Below, in pieces: positions 23,656-32,429 of a stretch of 42,887 nt of DNA (its first letter is position 1; each line of letters begins with the position of its first letter). The position numbers and the translations under genes were made by a program. The notes below the pieces were generated by a model. The model ran no database searches, had not been told where the DNA came from, and was given only the letters and a program-made list of their open reading frames with translations. The DNA comes from Scytonema sp. UIC 10036 (lineage in GTDB: Bacteria; Cyanobacteriota; Cyanobacteriia; Cyanobacteriales; Nostocaceae): the NCBI RefSeq assembly GCF_009725235.1, contig NZ_WJFC01000109.1, positions 1-42,887 of the forward strand. Reading direction: 5' to 3'.

Positions 23656-26358
23656 CTACACCGTACCTTTGCGAATCATCTCAAAACCATATACATAAAT
23701 ATCTGCAAACTTGTAGCGTTGCTCTTTTTCACGCCACTCAGCAAGACCAATTTCGCTCAAGAAAATTGCGAAGTTATCAAATGATGATATGACATCTTGT
23801 GCTGATTCCCGCCATATAGTTTGCAATTCTTCTTTTGACAATAGAGCTGAGACATCCTTGAGAGAGTCAAAAAACCTACTCAAATTAGGATATTCCTCTT
23901 TAATCGCACTACAGCGTTCTTCGGATGCTTTCTTCAATCCGATTTCCAGAGATTTTCCTCTAAGTAATCGATCTGTGGGCGACTTTATCGATGTTTGTCC
24001 TCTGTAGCTTAACTCTTGCTCTTTTGCTCCTTGAAGCAAAATGCTTAAACTTCTAGGAAAAGTAGTACTACTGGAGTCTGTTAAACGTTCATAAACCCAT
24101 CTAGATACATATTTAGCTTTGTCACCACGTCTTCGACGACTTCCCCAAAGCAATTCCAAGGCTCGATCTATCGCCTCTTCGCTAGCTTGATCGATACTCT
24201 CAACTGGAGAGAATCTATCAACCAAATTCTTAAATTTTGTTGATTGAATTGCTTGTCGAAGTGCTAATCGCAGAAAGTCAATTCTAGTCCATTGCAAGAG
24301 AATATCACGCCCATTAAAATGACTTTTATTGTCGAAACTCAGGCGATTCCAAATGTCTTCTCTTAAGAATATTTTGAACCGAATTGCTGTCAATCGACGT
24401 GCATCACAAGATTGGACAAACTGGAACAAACCTGTTAAAGCTTGCTGTCTAACCTCACCTTCTTCCGGCAAATCTTCATCTAAATCATCATAAAGAAACC
24501 AAATTATCTGAGATTGTTTTCGAGCCTTTTCATTAATAATATCTATTGCATCTTTGACTATAAGTTGCAACCGAGGTTCAGTAGATAATTGCACTAGTGC
24601 TTGAGTGTGTTCATATTGCCATCTTTCTTTAGATAGATTATTTATAATTTCTTTAAAATCACTAAATTTTTTACCTTGTTGACCTCTGGGAAAACTAAAA
24701 TGTTCTTCCTGAAAAGCTCTTAGAAGTAAATAACCTCTCCAAAAAGCTTCCCAAGACCCTCCTTCTTGTAAACTCCTATGAATTACTCGAAATTCATCAC
24801 GAGATGGGCGACTCTCATAAAATCTACCGTGAGATGAAAAGCAAACTGTATTATCTAACCGACCACGAGCTAATTTTTGAGCCACTTCACTATGTTGCAG
24901 CAGAAGCCAATAAAGTGCTGTTTTGCCAGTTCCTTTCCGACCTCGTATGAGACAAGTAGTATCATCTAAAAATCTTTCAAAATCAGTAGTTCGCTGAAAT
25001 AGTAGGCTGAGATTTTGTCTTGGATCGGCAGCATTTACTTCAGGAAATTGAAGATTTTCAATAATCTCCCAGCGATTATCTGTGCTACTTAAAACGGTTC
25101 TTCTTTGTAAATCGTCTGTTTCCTCATCAATGAAATTAGCAATTCGAGTGTAGTAATCTACCAACGCTGGTACAGGATAGTTCTCTGCCAAAGCAATTGG
25201 TGATAGATAAGGAACTACCAGAGGATCTGCAACTTCAGACTGAGGCTCATCTAAATCTAATCCACTACTATAGGTTTCATCTTCATTTCTTTCATCGTTT
25301 TCATATGTTATTTTATTAATCTTTTCATACAAAGACTTCCAAATCTTTCTCACTTTAGCCATCCCAACTTCAGTTACATCTGGAACTGGTGTGAAAACGA
25401 AGTTGATTGAAAGATTTTTTAAGACTTGAAGTGATTGTAGAAGCAAATCAATTCCTTGTCGGTTTTGTTCATTAGGGAATAGGAATATAATCACTTCATC
25501 AGCTGCTTGAAGCAAGGAAAAAGCTCCCCATTGATTAATTCCAGTTCGTGAATCAACCAGGAGAATATCAGGCTTTAACTGTTCTATAATTTCACTGCTA
25601 AAAACAGACCAAAGATTGTCACCACTACCAATAATGGTGGTAGCCCTCAGGTCATCAACCTTAGAAAGATAATCAAGATTTAAATCACCAGCAGGGACAA
25701 CAAATAACCTTCCTGTAGCATTAGGTATTCTAACCTCACCAAATATTTGAGAAACTGAAATACTAGGACTACTCCCCTCCGGTAAGTAAGAACGCTCATA
25801 AAAATAGTCAACAATCCCGTACTTTGGTTGCGGATTTAGGTTCAATGCTGTACTTAACCCAGGTGCTTCTAAATCTAAATCAACAGCAACAACCTTGCGA
25901 CCGCGCATCGCAAGAATCCAAGCGACATGAGTTAATGCAGTCGTTCGACCTACCCCTCCTTTAAAGGAATAAAATGTCACTGTGCGGGGTACACGAGGTT
26001 CTCGCACTTGTGCTTGAGATAGATTTTGAGGGTTTGCTGCACTTATTGCTAAATCTTGCCATGTGTATATCGATGCTTCATTAATAACTTGTGGACGCGA
26101 AATATTAAGAGATTCAGCTTCTTGAAGCGTATATAAGGAGAAAAAACCAGGAGAGAAATGAGGAACCTGTGATTGGTCGAGGAAACTCAGCACTTGCTCT
26201 TTGCGCTGAGGTATGGATAAACCAACAAAGCGATTGCTCACAATAGTCAGATTCAACAAGCCTGATGTAGAAATATTCATCTCAAGCCACTCTTGAGGAT
26301 TATTCACAAATTGTGCTGTAATTAGCTGCTTAAGCGAGCCTTGCCTTGTTTGTTGCAT
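23656..26358 (-). CDS. KGGVGR-type ParA-like ATPase with BolA-like N-terminus and second P-loop domain
   Basis: 900 residues from the ATG at 26358, chosen because AGGAGG lies six bases upstream; in-frame ATG and GTG further up have no usable site. Residues about 25-85 show a BolA-like pattern (LTIVSNRFVGLSIPQRKEQV, then FSLYTLQEAE). A deviant ParA/MinD Walker A, FKGGVGRTT (about 132-140), follows, with VDLDLEAPG and LLVDSRTG. A second NTPase has Walker A GRKGTGKT (about 472-479) and a Walker B-like IIWFLYDDLDE. The last 200 residues are helical. KGGVGR-variant ATPases are known from predicted conflict systems. It is co-transcribed with the small upstream gene and probably Fic. Confidence 0.8.
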   Translation of the reverse strand: MQQTRQGSLKQLITAQFVNNPQEWLEMNISTSGLLNLTIVSNRFVGLSIPQRKEQVLSFLDQSQVPHFSPGFFSLYTLQEAESLNISRPQVINEASIYTWQDLAISAANPQNLSQAQVREPRVPRTVTFYSFKGGVGRTTALTHVAWILAMRGRKVVAVDLDLEAPGLSTALNLNPQPKYGIVDYFYERSYLPEGSSPSISVSQIFGEVRIPNATGRLFVVPAGDLNLDYLSKVDDLRATTIIGSGDNLWSVFSSEIIEQLKPDILLVDSRTGINQWGAFSLLQAADEVIIFLFPNEQNRQGIDLLLQSLQVLKNLSINFVFTPVPDVTEVGMAKVRKIWKSLYEKINKITYENDERNEDETYSSGLDLDEPQSEVADPLVVPYLSPIALAENYPVPALVDYYTRIANFIDEETDDLQRRTVLSSTDNRWEIIENLQFPEVNAADPRQNLSLLFQRTTDFERFLDDTTCLIRGRKGTGKTALYWLLLQHSEVAQKLARGRLDNTVCFSSHGRFYESRPSRDEFRVIHRSLQEGGSWEAFWRGYLLLRAFQEEHFSFPRGQQGKKFSDFKEIINNLSKERWQYEHTQALVQLSTEPRLQLIVKDAIDIINEKARKQSQIIWFLYDDLDEDLPEEGEVRQQALTGLFQFVQSCDARRLTAIRFKIFLREDIWNRLSFDNKSHFNGRDILLQWTRIDFLRLALRQAIQSTKFKNLVDRFSPVESIDQASEEAIDRALELLWGSRRRRGDKAKYVSRWVYERLTDSSSTTFPRSLSILLQGAKEQELSYRGQTSIKSPTDRLLRGKSLEIGLKKASEERCSAIKEEYPNLSRFFDSLKDVSALLSKEELQTIWRESAQDVISSFDNFAIFLSEIGLAEWREKEQRYKFADIYVYGFEMIRKGTV

Positions 26359-26364
26359 TTTCAT

Positions 26365-26370
26365 CCTCCT
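26365..26370 (-). promoter_or_regulatory. Ribosome site fixing the start of the KGGVGR gene
   Basis: The minus strand reads AGGAGG immediately before an ATG (26364) and six bases before a second ATG (26358). Spacing favours the second. The site abuts the stop codon of the upstream gene, implying coupling. Confidence 0.8.
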
Positions 26371-26801
26371 TACAGTGAAGTGGCTTGCTTTTGTAACCAC
26401 TTTATGAGACGCTGATATTTATCTAACCAACGTTTGTAATTTTCATCGTCAGGCTCATTGCAACAATAACGCATATCAATGAAATGTTGGCTGGGATTTT
26501 CAACCTCATCGAGCCATTTTCTTACTTCTGGAAACTTATCTAATCTGGATCTTAGCCGATTGTGTCGATTCAAAGCCTCAGTGTAGCTATGTCCTGGGTT
26601 CGTGATAGTATGTCCGGGATTATTCGATTCTGTCTTCCATTCCTGACTCGCCCCTTTCGGTAGAGTGGCAAAAATCATTGACTTTAGCAGACACTCAATA
26701 GTAATACCACCGAAGTGCATAGTAGCTATTTTTCTTCCAGATCGATGTAGTGTTTCAGTATCAATATGACGATGCATAAAAGCAGACTGATAATCTTCCA
26801 T
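26370..26801 (-). CDS. Small HEPN-like protein of the KGGVGR cluster
   Basis: 143 residues, mostly helical. The segment GRKIATMHFGGITIECLLKSMI resembles the first conserved helix of HEPN-type proteins (an amphipathic helix with the pattern AxxxECxLK). A clear RxxxxxH catalytic motif is not certain: there are HN and RH pairs around LNRHNRLRSRL. If it is HEPN, it could be an RNase or a nucleotidyl-target partner; otherwise it is an uncharacterised small subunit. Its stop codon adjoins the ribosome site of the KGGVGR gene, so it is the first gene of the cluster. ATG at 26801 without a strong ribosome site. Confidence 0.55.
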   Translation of the reverse strand: MEDYQSAFMHRHIDTETLHRSGRKIATMHFGGITIECLLKSMIFATLPKGASQEWKTESNNPGHTITNPGHSYTEALNRHNRLRSRLDKFPEVRKWLDEVENPSQHFIDMRYCCNEPDDENYKRWLDKYQRLIKWLQKQATSL

Positions 26802-26937
26802 ACTCAGTAAAATATGCAGGTTTACTGTAATTGAGGGACTGGGATAGCGCCCCCTTTGTTTGTATAGCCCCAGAATTCTATTCTGAGGGCATTTTGCACA
26901 TTTTGGATGCTCGCTTCAGAATCAATTTGGTTAGGTA

Positions 26938-28101
26938 CTAGTAGTCTGTCACATCAACTTTGCTGGGTAAGACACTTGGGTATAAGCGCTCCATCTTTCT
27001 CCGTGCATCAGTAGTCTTAAAGCGCCAATTTACACTGGCATAGACAGCATTCCGTTGTTGTTCCCAACTAGCGATTTCCTGCGACAACGTTTGTACGTCT
27101 TTGATCCGTCGCTCTAAACACTGTCGGGATAAAACAGAAAATTCAATTTCAACTTGATTTAACCAACTGGCGTGTTTTGGTGTGTAGTGAAACTCTAATT
27201 TTTGGATAATTCGACGCGCTTCTTGTGGCTCAAAAACTTCATACAAAGAGGCTGGATTATGTGTATTCAGATTATCAAGTACTAGACGAATAACTTCAGC
27301 TTCTGGGCAATAAACATCTACTAAATCCTTCATTTGTTTTGCAAAATCTACTTTTGTCCTCTGTTGTGTCACTTCCATATGTCGCCAACCTGCTAATGGT
27401 TGAAAGAAAGCAAATATATTGACACTACCATTTCTTTTATACTCGTAATCATATCGAAGATGTTGTTCTGGCTCGGCTGGTAAAGGTTCTCTGACATCTT
27501 CTAACAATTGATATGGACGTTCATCGAAACAAACTACCGGACGTTTTGGATCGTAAGGTTCGCCATATAAATCTAACAAATCTTCCATCCGTAAAACATA
27601 CTCGGCATCCACCCTAGGTATACACCACTGTTCCTTTAGCCACGGCTTGACATCGTTTTTTTTAAATAGGAACGCACAGTTTCATAACTAACAGTATCCA
27701 CAACATCTAAACTCACTATCCGGTCTGCTAAAAGCCGTAGTGTCCATCTTGTACGTCCATCCGGAGGTTCTGAACACGCTGTTGCAATCAGAAATGCTTC
27801 TTGAAAACCATCGAGTTTTCGTGGTTTGGGTGGATGCTCGCGATCGCTCAGCGTAGCCTCAATTCCACTGTTAACGTACTTGGCGCGGGTGCGCTCAACT
27901 GTCGAGATGCTGACTCGCAATCTGTCTGCGTTAGCGAAGCTCCTCCGCCTGGAGGCTCGCTTTGTCTGTCTCTCCCTCCCATGCCATCAAAAGTATATGG
28001 GCGCGGGTAATACTTCTGGCTTTACTTTTGCCGCACCTAATTAGCGATCGCAGTTTTTCTACTTCCTCCTTAGTTAAATTTACAGTATATTTTTTTGCCA
28101 T
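26938..28101 (-). pseudogene. IS630 transposase, disrupted
   Basis: The gene would start at the ATG at 28101 ([20 protein letters not shown]), closely matching copy 2. After GETDKA a GC-rich palindromic insertion (net about 25 bp, 27921-27950 region) shifts the frame and ends it at a stop. Beyond it the original frame continues with [14 protein letters not shown]. An A8 slippery run (about 27657-27664) joins it by a -1 shift to the catalytic half, as in copy 2. That half keeps the DDE residues ([24 protein letters not shown]) and ends at 26938. The insertion makes a full-length product impossible. Confidence 0.85.
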
Positions 28102-28178
28102 GATGTCACCTTGACCACTTTTGTAAATAGCTTACCATAACATCAGCGCCACCCAGCAAAGTTGATGTGACAGACTAC
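26941..28178 (-). mobile_element. IS630 family element, copy 1 (inactivated)
   Basis: Perfect 28-bp terminal inverted repeats, 26941-26968 and 28151-28178 (GTAGTCTGTCACATCAAC at the left tip). TA flanks both ends (26939-26940 and 28179-28180), as expected for IS630. It contains a two-frame transposase broken by a small palindromic insertion. It abuts copy 2 with a single shared TA. Confidence 0.92.
27918..27953. repeat. Small palindromic repeat inserted in IS630 copy 1
   Basis: The stretch GCGAAGCTCCTCC...GGAGGCTCGC is absent from copy 2 at the same place, where the DNA reads straight through. It replaces about 3 bp with about 28. Its size and palindromic form match the small dispersed repeats described in cyanobacterial genomes. 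Edges are approximate. Confidence 0.75.
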
Positions 28179-29316
28179 TAGTAGTCCACCACACCAACTT
28201 TGCTGGGTGAAAAAGATGGATATAAGCGTCCCATCTTTCTACGTGCATCAGTGGTTTTAAAGCACCAATTGACACTTGCTTTTTCTTGGTTACGCTGTTT
28301 TTCCCAAGCGGCAATCTCAAACTCCAGAATCGTGCGATCGCTAATTCGTCGTTCTAAACACTGACGAGACAATACAGATAATTCAATTTCAACTTGATTT
28401 AGCCAAGAAGCATGTTTGGGGGTGTAGTGCAACTCTAATTTTTCTACAATTCTACGTGCTTCTTGGGGTTGAAAAACTTCATATAAAGCAGCGAGATTAT
28501 GGGTGTTTAAATTATCTAATACTAGACGAATTACTTCAGCATCTGGAAAATATATATCTACTAAATTTTTCATTTGCAATGCAAAATCAGCCTTAGTACG
28601 TTGCTCAGTCACCTCAATATGTCGCCACCCAATTAACGGTTGAAAGCAAGCAAACAAGTTAACATTACCATTGCGTTGATACTCATAATCATAGCGTTCT
28701 GGCTGTTTAGGTTGAGTAGGCAAAGGTTCTCTAACGTCTTCTAAAAGTTGGTATGGACGCTCATCAAAACAAACTACAGGACGTTTTGGATCGTAAGGCT
28801 GGCTATATAAATCCAACAAATTTTCCATTCGTAAAACATACTCAGCATCCACTTTGGGGATACACCATTGTTCCTTTAACCACGGTTTAATTTCGTTTTT
28901 TTTAAAGTGCGACGTATCGTTTCATCGCTAATTAAATCGATAATACCTATGGTTACTAATCGGTCTGCTAAAAGTTGCATTGTCCAGCAAGTTCTGCCAT
29001 CAGGTGGTGCTGAACATGCTGTCGCAACTAAAAACGCTTCCTGTTCACCATCTAATTTCCGAGGTTTGGGAGGATGTTGGCGGTCAAATAGCGCTTGCTC
29101 GATTCTTCCTTGGGCATACTTTGCACGGGTTCGTTCTACTGTCGAAATATGTACTCTCAAGCGTTCCGCAATCGTTGTGTCTATCTCGCCTTCACTTGCC
29201 ATCAACAGTATGTGAGCGCGGGTGATGCTTCTAGCTTTCGCCTCACCCTTTTTGATTAGCGATTGCAGCTTTTCGACTTCCTCATTACTCAAATTTACGG
29301 TATACTTTTTTGCCAT
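28178..29316 (-). CDS. IS630 transposase, two frames joined by -1 frameshift
   Basis: The first frame starts at the ATG at 29316 and runs 146 codons (helix-turn-helix region [11 protein letters not shown] through [12 protein letters not shown]) to 28876. The second, ending at 28178, holds the DDE catalytic core: [16 protein letters not shown] and [13 protein letters not shown]. They join at an A8 run near 28901-28908, where TTA AAA AAA is re-read one base back as AAC GAA ATT, giving [12 protein letters not shown]. Both halves look intact, so a fused transposase of about 380 residues is expected. IS630 members insert at TA. Confidence 0.88.
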
Positions 29317-29392
29317 GATGCTACCCTCAAAGCCTTAAACTAAGGGTATCATAAAATCTGCCTCACCCAGCAAAGTTGGTGTGGCGGACTAC
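28181..29392 (-). mobile_element. IS630 family element, copy 2
   Basis: Terminal inverted repeats 28181-28208 and 29365-29392 match at 27 of 28 positions. TA lies on both sides (28179-28180 and 29393-29394). At 1212 bp it is the undisturbed form; copy 1 is longer mainly because of its small insertion. Orientation is the same as copy 1. Confidence 0.92.
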
Positions 29393-29394
29393 TA

Positions 29395-29575
29395 GTGGTG
29401 CAACTTTTAATTTGATGGGTAAAATGATTTTTCCTCTCTCGATCCGGTGGTTCTACCACAAATGCAGTCTGCTCGGTAGAGCCTCGCATTCGGGAGGCTG
29501 AGCCTCCGGTAAGGCATTCCCAGGCTGAGCCTGGGAACGAGGTGACAGCCCATCGAAATTTATGTGGTAGACCAC
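29395..29575. repeat. Possible small non-autonomous element beside IS630 copy 2
   Basis: TA-GTGGT at 29393-29399 and ACCAC-TA at 29571-29577 mirror one another. Inner arms GTGGTTCTACCACA (about 29454-29467) and TGTGGTAGACCAC (about 29563-29575) also pair with one gap. It encloses the dispersed palindromes at 29491-29541. A TA-flanked MITE-like element is possible, but terminal repeats this short are weak support. Confidence 0.4.
29491..29541. repeat. Composite dispersed repeat GGAGGC/CCCAGGC
   Basis: Two palindromes in fixed order: GGGAGGCTGAGCCTCC then CATTCCCAGGCTGAGCCTGG and GAACGAGG. The same pair in the same order occurs at 36011-36061. Confidence 0.8.
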
Positions 29576-29669
29576 TAGTTCTTCACAACTTCCTCAATTT
29601 TGGCTTCTAACTTAACAAGTGAGGCAAGTGAATATTCCACAAATATTTCACAAAGGACACAAACAAACT

Positions 29670-32369
29670 ATGAGAGTCACAAATCTCGAAGAACTAGAAC
29701 AACTTATCCAACGCGTCAAAGCGGCTCAAGACGTCTTTGCCACCTACACTCAACAGCAAGTAGACCACATCTTCAAAAAAGCGGCTCAAGCTGCAAACGC
29801 CCAACGCATACCCCTAGCAAAAATGGCGGTTGCGGAGACAGGTATGGGCATTGTAGAAGACAAAGTTATTAAAAACCACTTTGCGTCTGAATATATTTAT
29901 AACAAGTACAAGCAAGAACGCACTTGTGGCGTCATTGAAGACGATAAATCTTTTGGTATTCAAAAAATTGCCGAACCAGTAGGAATCATAGCCGGGATTG
30001 TTCCTATCACCAACCCGACATCAACCACTATCTTCAAAGCCCTCATTTCTCTCAAAACACGAAACGCCATTATCTTCTCTCCTCACCCCCGTGCGCCTCG
30101 TTGCACGATGGAAGCGGCAAAAATCGTCCTAGATGCGGCTGTAGCTGCGGGTGCGCCTGAAGATATCATTGGTTGGATCGATGAACCTACTGTGGAACTC
30201 TCCAAAGCATTGATGCAACACTCTGAAGTGAAGCTGATTTTGGCAACAGGCGGACCTGCAATGGTGAGGGCTGCTTATTCATCGGGACATCCATCACTAG
30301 GTGTAGGTGCTGGAAACACTCCTGCTGTCATTGATAGTTCTGCAGATATTCAAACGGCGGTGAGCTCCATTATTCTCAGTAAAACCTTTGATAATGGCAT
30401 GATTTGCGCTTCCGAGCAGTCTGTCATTGTAGTGGATTCAGTATACGAGCAAGTTAAACAAGAATTTATCCGTCGTGGGGCTTATCTTCTCTCAGAGGAA
30501 GAAAAAGAAAAATTAGGCAATTTAGTGCTGAAAGATGGTCGTTTAAATCCAGCGATTGTTGGACAATCGGTTGAGTCTCTGGCTTCTTTGGCAGGAATTG
30601 ATTTGAAACGGGTTGCGATCGCAAATGGTGAAGAACGAGCATATTGTCCATTACCCACCAGTTACAAAGTTTTAGTGGCTGAAGTAGAAGAGATTAGCAG
30701 TAGCGAACCTTTTGCTCATGAGAAGCTCTCGCCAATACTTGCTATGTATCGAGCTAGCAATTATCACGAAGCCGTTCAAAAAGCTCAAAAATTGGTCGCT
30801 TTTGGCGGTCCCGGACACACTGCAGCACTTTACACAGACCCAGCGAATTTAGATGATATCGTCTACTTTGAGAATACTCTCAAGACAGCAAGACTGCTCA
30901 TCAACACTCCTTCTTCTCAAGGTGCGATTGGCGACCTTTACAACTTTAAACTCGACCCCTCTCTGACTCTAGGTTGTGGAACCTGGGGCGGTAATACAGT
31001 TTCAGACAACGTCGCTCCTCACCACTTACTTAATATTAAAACAGTGTCAGAACGACGGGAAAATATGCTCTGGTTCCGCGTACCGCCCAAAATTTACTTT
31101 AAGTACGGCTGTTTACCTGTCGCATTGCGCGAACTAGCAGATAAAAAACGAGCTTTTATTGTCACTGACAAACCATTGTTTAATTTAGGCATCCTGGATA
31201 AGGTGACTAGAGTTCTAGATGAACTCGGAGTCAGTTACGATATCTTCCATGATGTTGAACCCGATCCCACTCTCTCCAATGTCAATCAGGGGCTGGCTTT
31301 ACTCAGAAACTATCAACCAGATGTGATTATTGCTATTGGCGGTGGTTCACCAATGGACGCTGCTAAGGTTATGTGGCTGATGTACGAACATCCAGAAGTA
31401 GAATTTGAAGGATTGGCTATGCGGTTTATGGATATCCGCAAGCGAGTTTACGAACTCCCCGCATTGGGTCAAAAAGCAACAATGGTAGCGATCCCCACAA
31501 CTTCTGGAACGGGTTCAGAGGTAACACCCTTTGCAGTGGTTACAGATGACAGTGTGGGAGTGAAGTATCCTCTTGCCGATTATGCCTTGACACCAAACAT
31601 GGCAATTGTCGATCCTGAGTTAGTGCTGAGTATGCCTAAGAAACTCACAGCTTACGGTGGCTTGGATGCTCTGACTCATGCTCTTGAAGCTTATGTATCG
31701 GTTTTAGCAACGGAATTTACAGAAGGATTGGCGCTTGAGGCAATTGGGCTACTGTTTAAGTATTTGCCACGTTCTTATCAGAATGGTGCTAAAGATCCAG
31801 AGGCAAAAGAGAAAGTCCACTATGCAGCAACAATTGCTGGGATGGCATTTGCGAATGCTTTCCTGGGAGTTTGTCATTCCATGGCGCATAAGTTGGGATC
31901 GACTTTCCACGTTCCTCACGGGTTGGCAAATGCACTGCTGATTTCTCACGTGATCCGCTACAACGCTACAGATATACCCTTTAAGCAAGCTATCTTCCCA
32001 CAATATAAATATCCTCGTGCCAAAGAACGGTATGCAGAGATTGCCGATTATCTGAAATTGGGTGGCAATACTCTTGAGGAAAAAGTGGAGAAACTTGTGG
32101 AAGCTGTGGAAAATTTGAAGCGGGAAGTTGAAGTGCCTGCCACAATTAAAGAAACTCTTAACGAGACAGAACAAGAGTTTTATGCCAAAGTTGAAGAGAT
32201 GGCGGAACGTGCTTTTGATGACCAGTGTACGGGCGCAAATCCACGTTATCCTTTGATTGGCGATCTCAAGGAATTGTACATCTTAGCTTACTTGGGCTGT
32301 CAGAAAAGTGCGGCTCCATTTCATGAAGAATCGTATGCAACACCTACGACTGAATTAGCAGCAAATTAG
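29670..32369 (+). CDS. adhE: Bifunctional acetaldehyde-CoA/alcohol dehydrogenase
   Basis: 899 residues from the ATG at 29670, behind AAAGGAC; in-frame sequence upstream is not convincing. The N-terminal half is the CoA-acylating aldehyde dehydrogenase, with its active-site Cys in DNGMICASEQS and cofactor region VGIIAGIVPITNPTS. The C-terminal half (from about residue 450) is an iron-dependent alcohol dehydrogenase with IGGGSPMDAAKV, SGTGSEVTPFAVV, and the metal-binding histidines in GVCHSMAHKLG and VPHGLANALL. It reduces acetyl-CoA to ethanol, reoxidising two NADH in dark anaerobic conditions. It sits upstream of the acyl-CoA synthetase gene, 60 bp away. Confidence 0.96.
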   Translation: MRVTNLEELEQLIQRVKAAQDVFATYTQQQVDHIFKKAAQAANAQRIPLAKMAVAETGMGIVEDKVIKNHFASEYIYNKYKQERTCGVIEDDKSFGIQKIAEPVGIIAGIVPITNPTSTTIFKALISLKTRNAIIFSPHPRAPRCTMEAAKIVLDAAVAAGAPEDIIGWIDEPTVELSKALMQHSEVKLILATGGPAMVRAAYSSGHPSLGVGAGNTPAVIDSSADIQTAVSSIILSKTFDNGMICASEQSVIVVDSVYEQVKQEFIRRGAYLLSEEEKEKLGNLVLKDGRLNPAIVGQSVESLASLAGIDLKRVAIANGEERAYCPLPTSYKVLVAEVEEISSSEPFAHEKLSPILAMYRASNYHEAVQKAQKLVAFGGPGHTAALYTDPANLDDIVYFENTLKTARLLINTPSSQGAIGDLYNFKLDPSLTLGCGTWGGNTVSDNVAPHHLLNIKTVSERRENMLWFRVPPKIYFKYGCLPVALRELADKKRAFIVTDKPLFNLGILDKVTRVLDELGVSYDIFHDVEPDPTLSNVNQGLALLRNYQPDVIIAIGGGSPMDAAKVMWLMYEHPEVEFEGLAMRFMDIRKRVYELPALGQKATMVAIPTTSGTGSEVTPFAVVTDDSVGVKYPLADYALTPNMAIVDPELVLSMPKKLTAYGGLDALTHALEAYVSVLATEFTEGLALEAIGLLFKYLPRSYQNGAKDPEAKEKVHYAATIAGMAFANAFLGVCHSMAHKLGSTFHVPHGLANALLISHVIRYNATDIPFKQAIFPQYKYPRAKERYAEIADYLKLGGNTLEEKVEKLVEAVENLKREVEVPATIKETLNETEQEFYAKVEEMAERAFDDQCTGANPRYPLIGDLKELYILAYLGCQKSAAPFHEESYATPTTELAAN

Positions 32370-32375
32370 GGCTCC

Positions 32376-32405
32376 TGTAAAGACGCGCCGTGGCGCGTCT
32401 TTACA
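32376..32405 (+). terminator. Hairpin between adhE and the acyl-CoA synthetase gene
   Basis: TGTAAAGACGCGCC and GGCGCGTCTTTACA form a perfect 14-bp stem around GT. It looks like a dispersed cyanobacterial repeat, has no T-run and may only partly end transcription. It may set the balance between the two genes. Confidence 0.65.
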
Positions 32406-32429
32406 AATCTTAAATAAGGAATTTCAATC

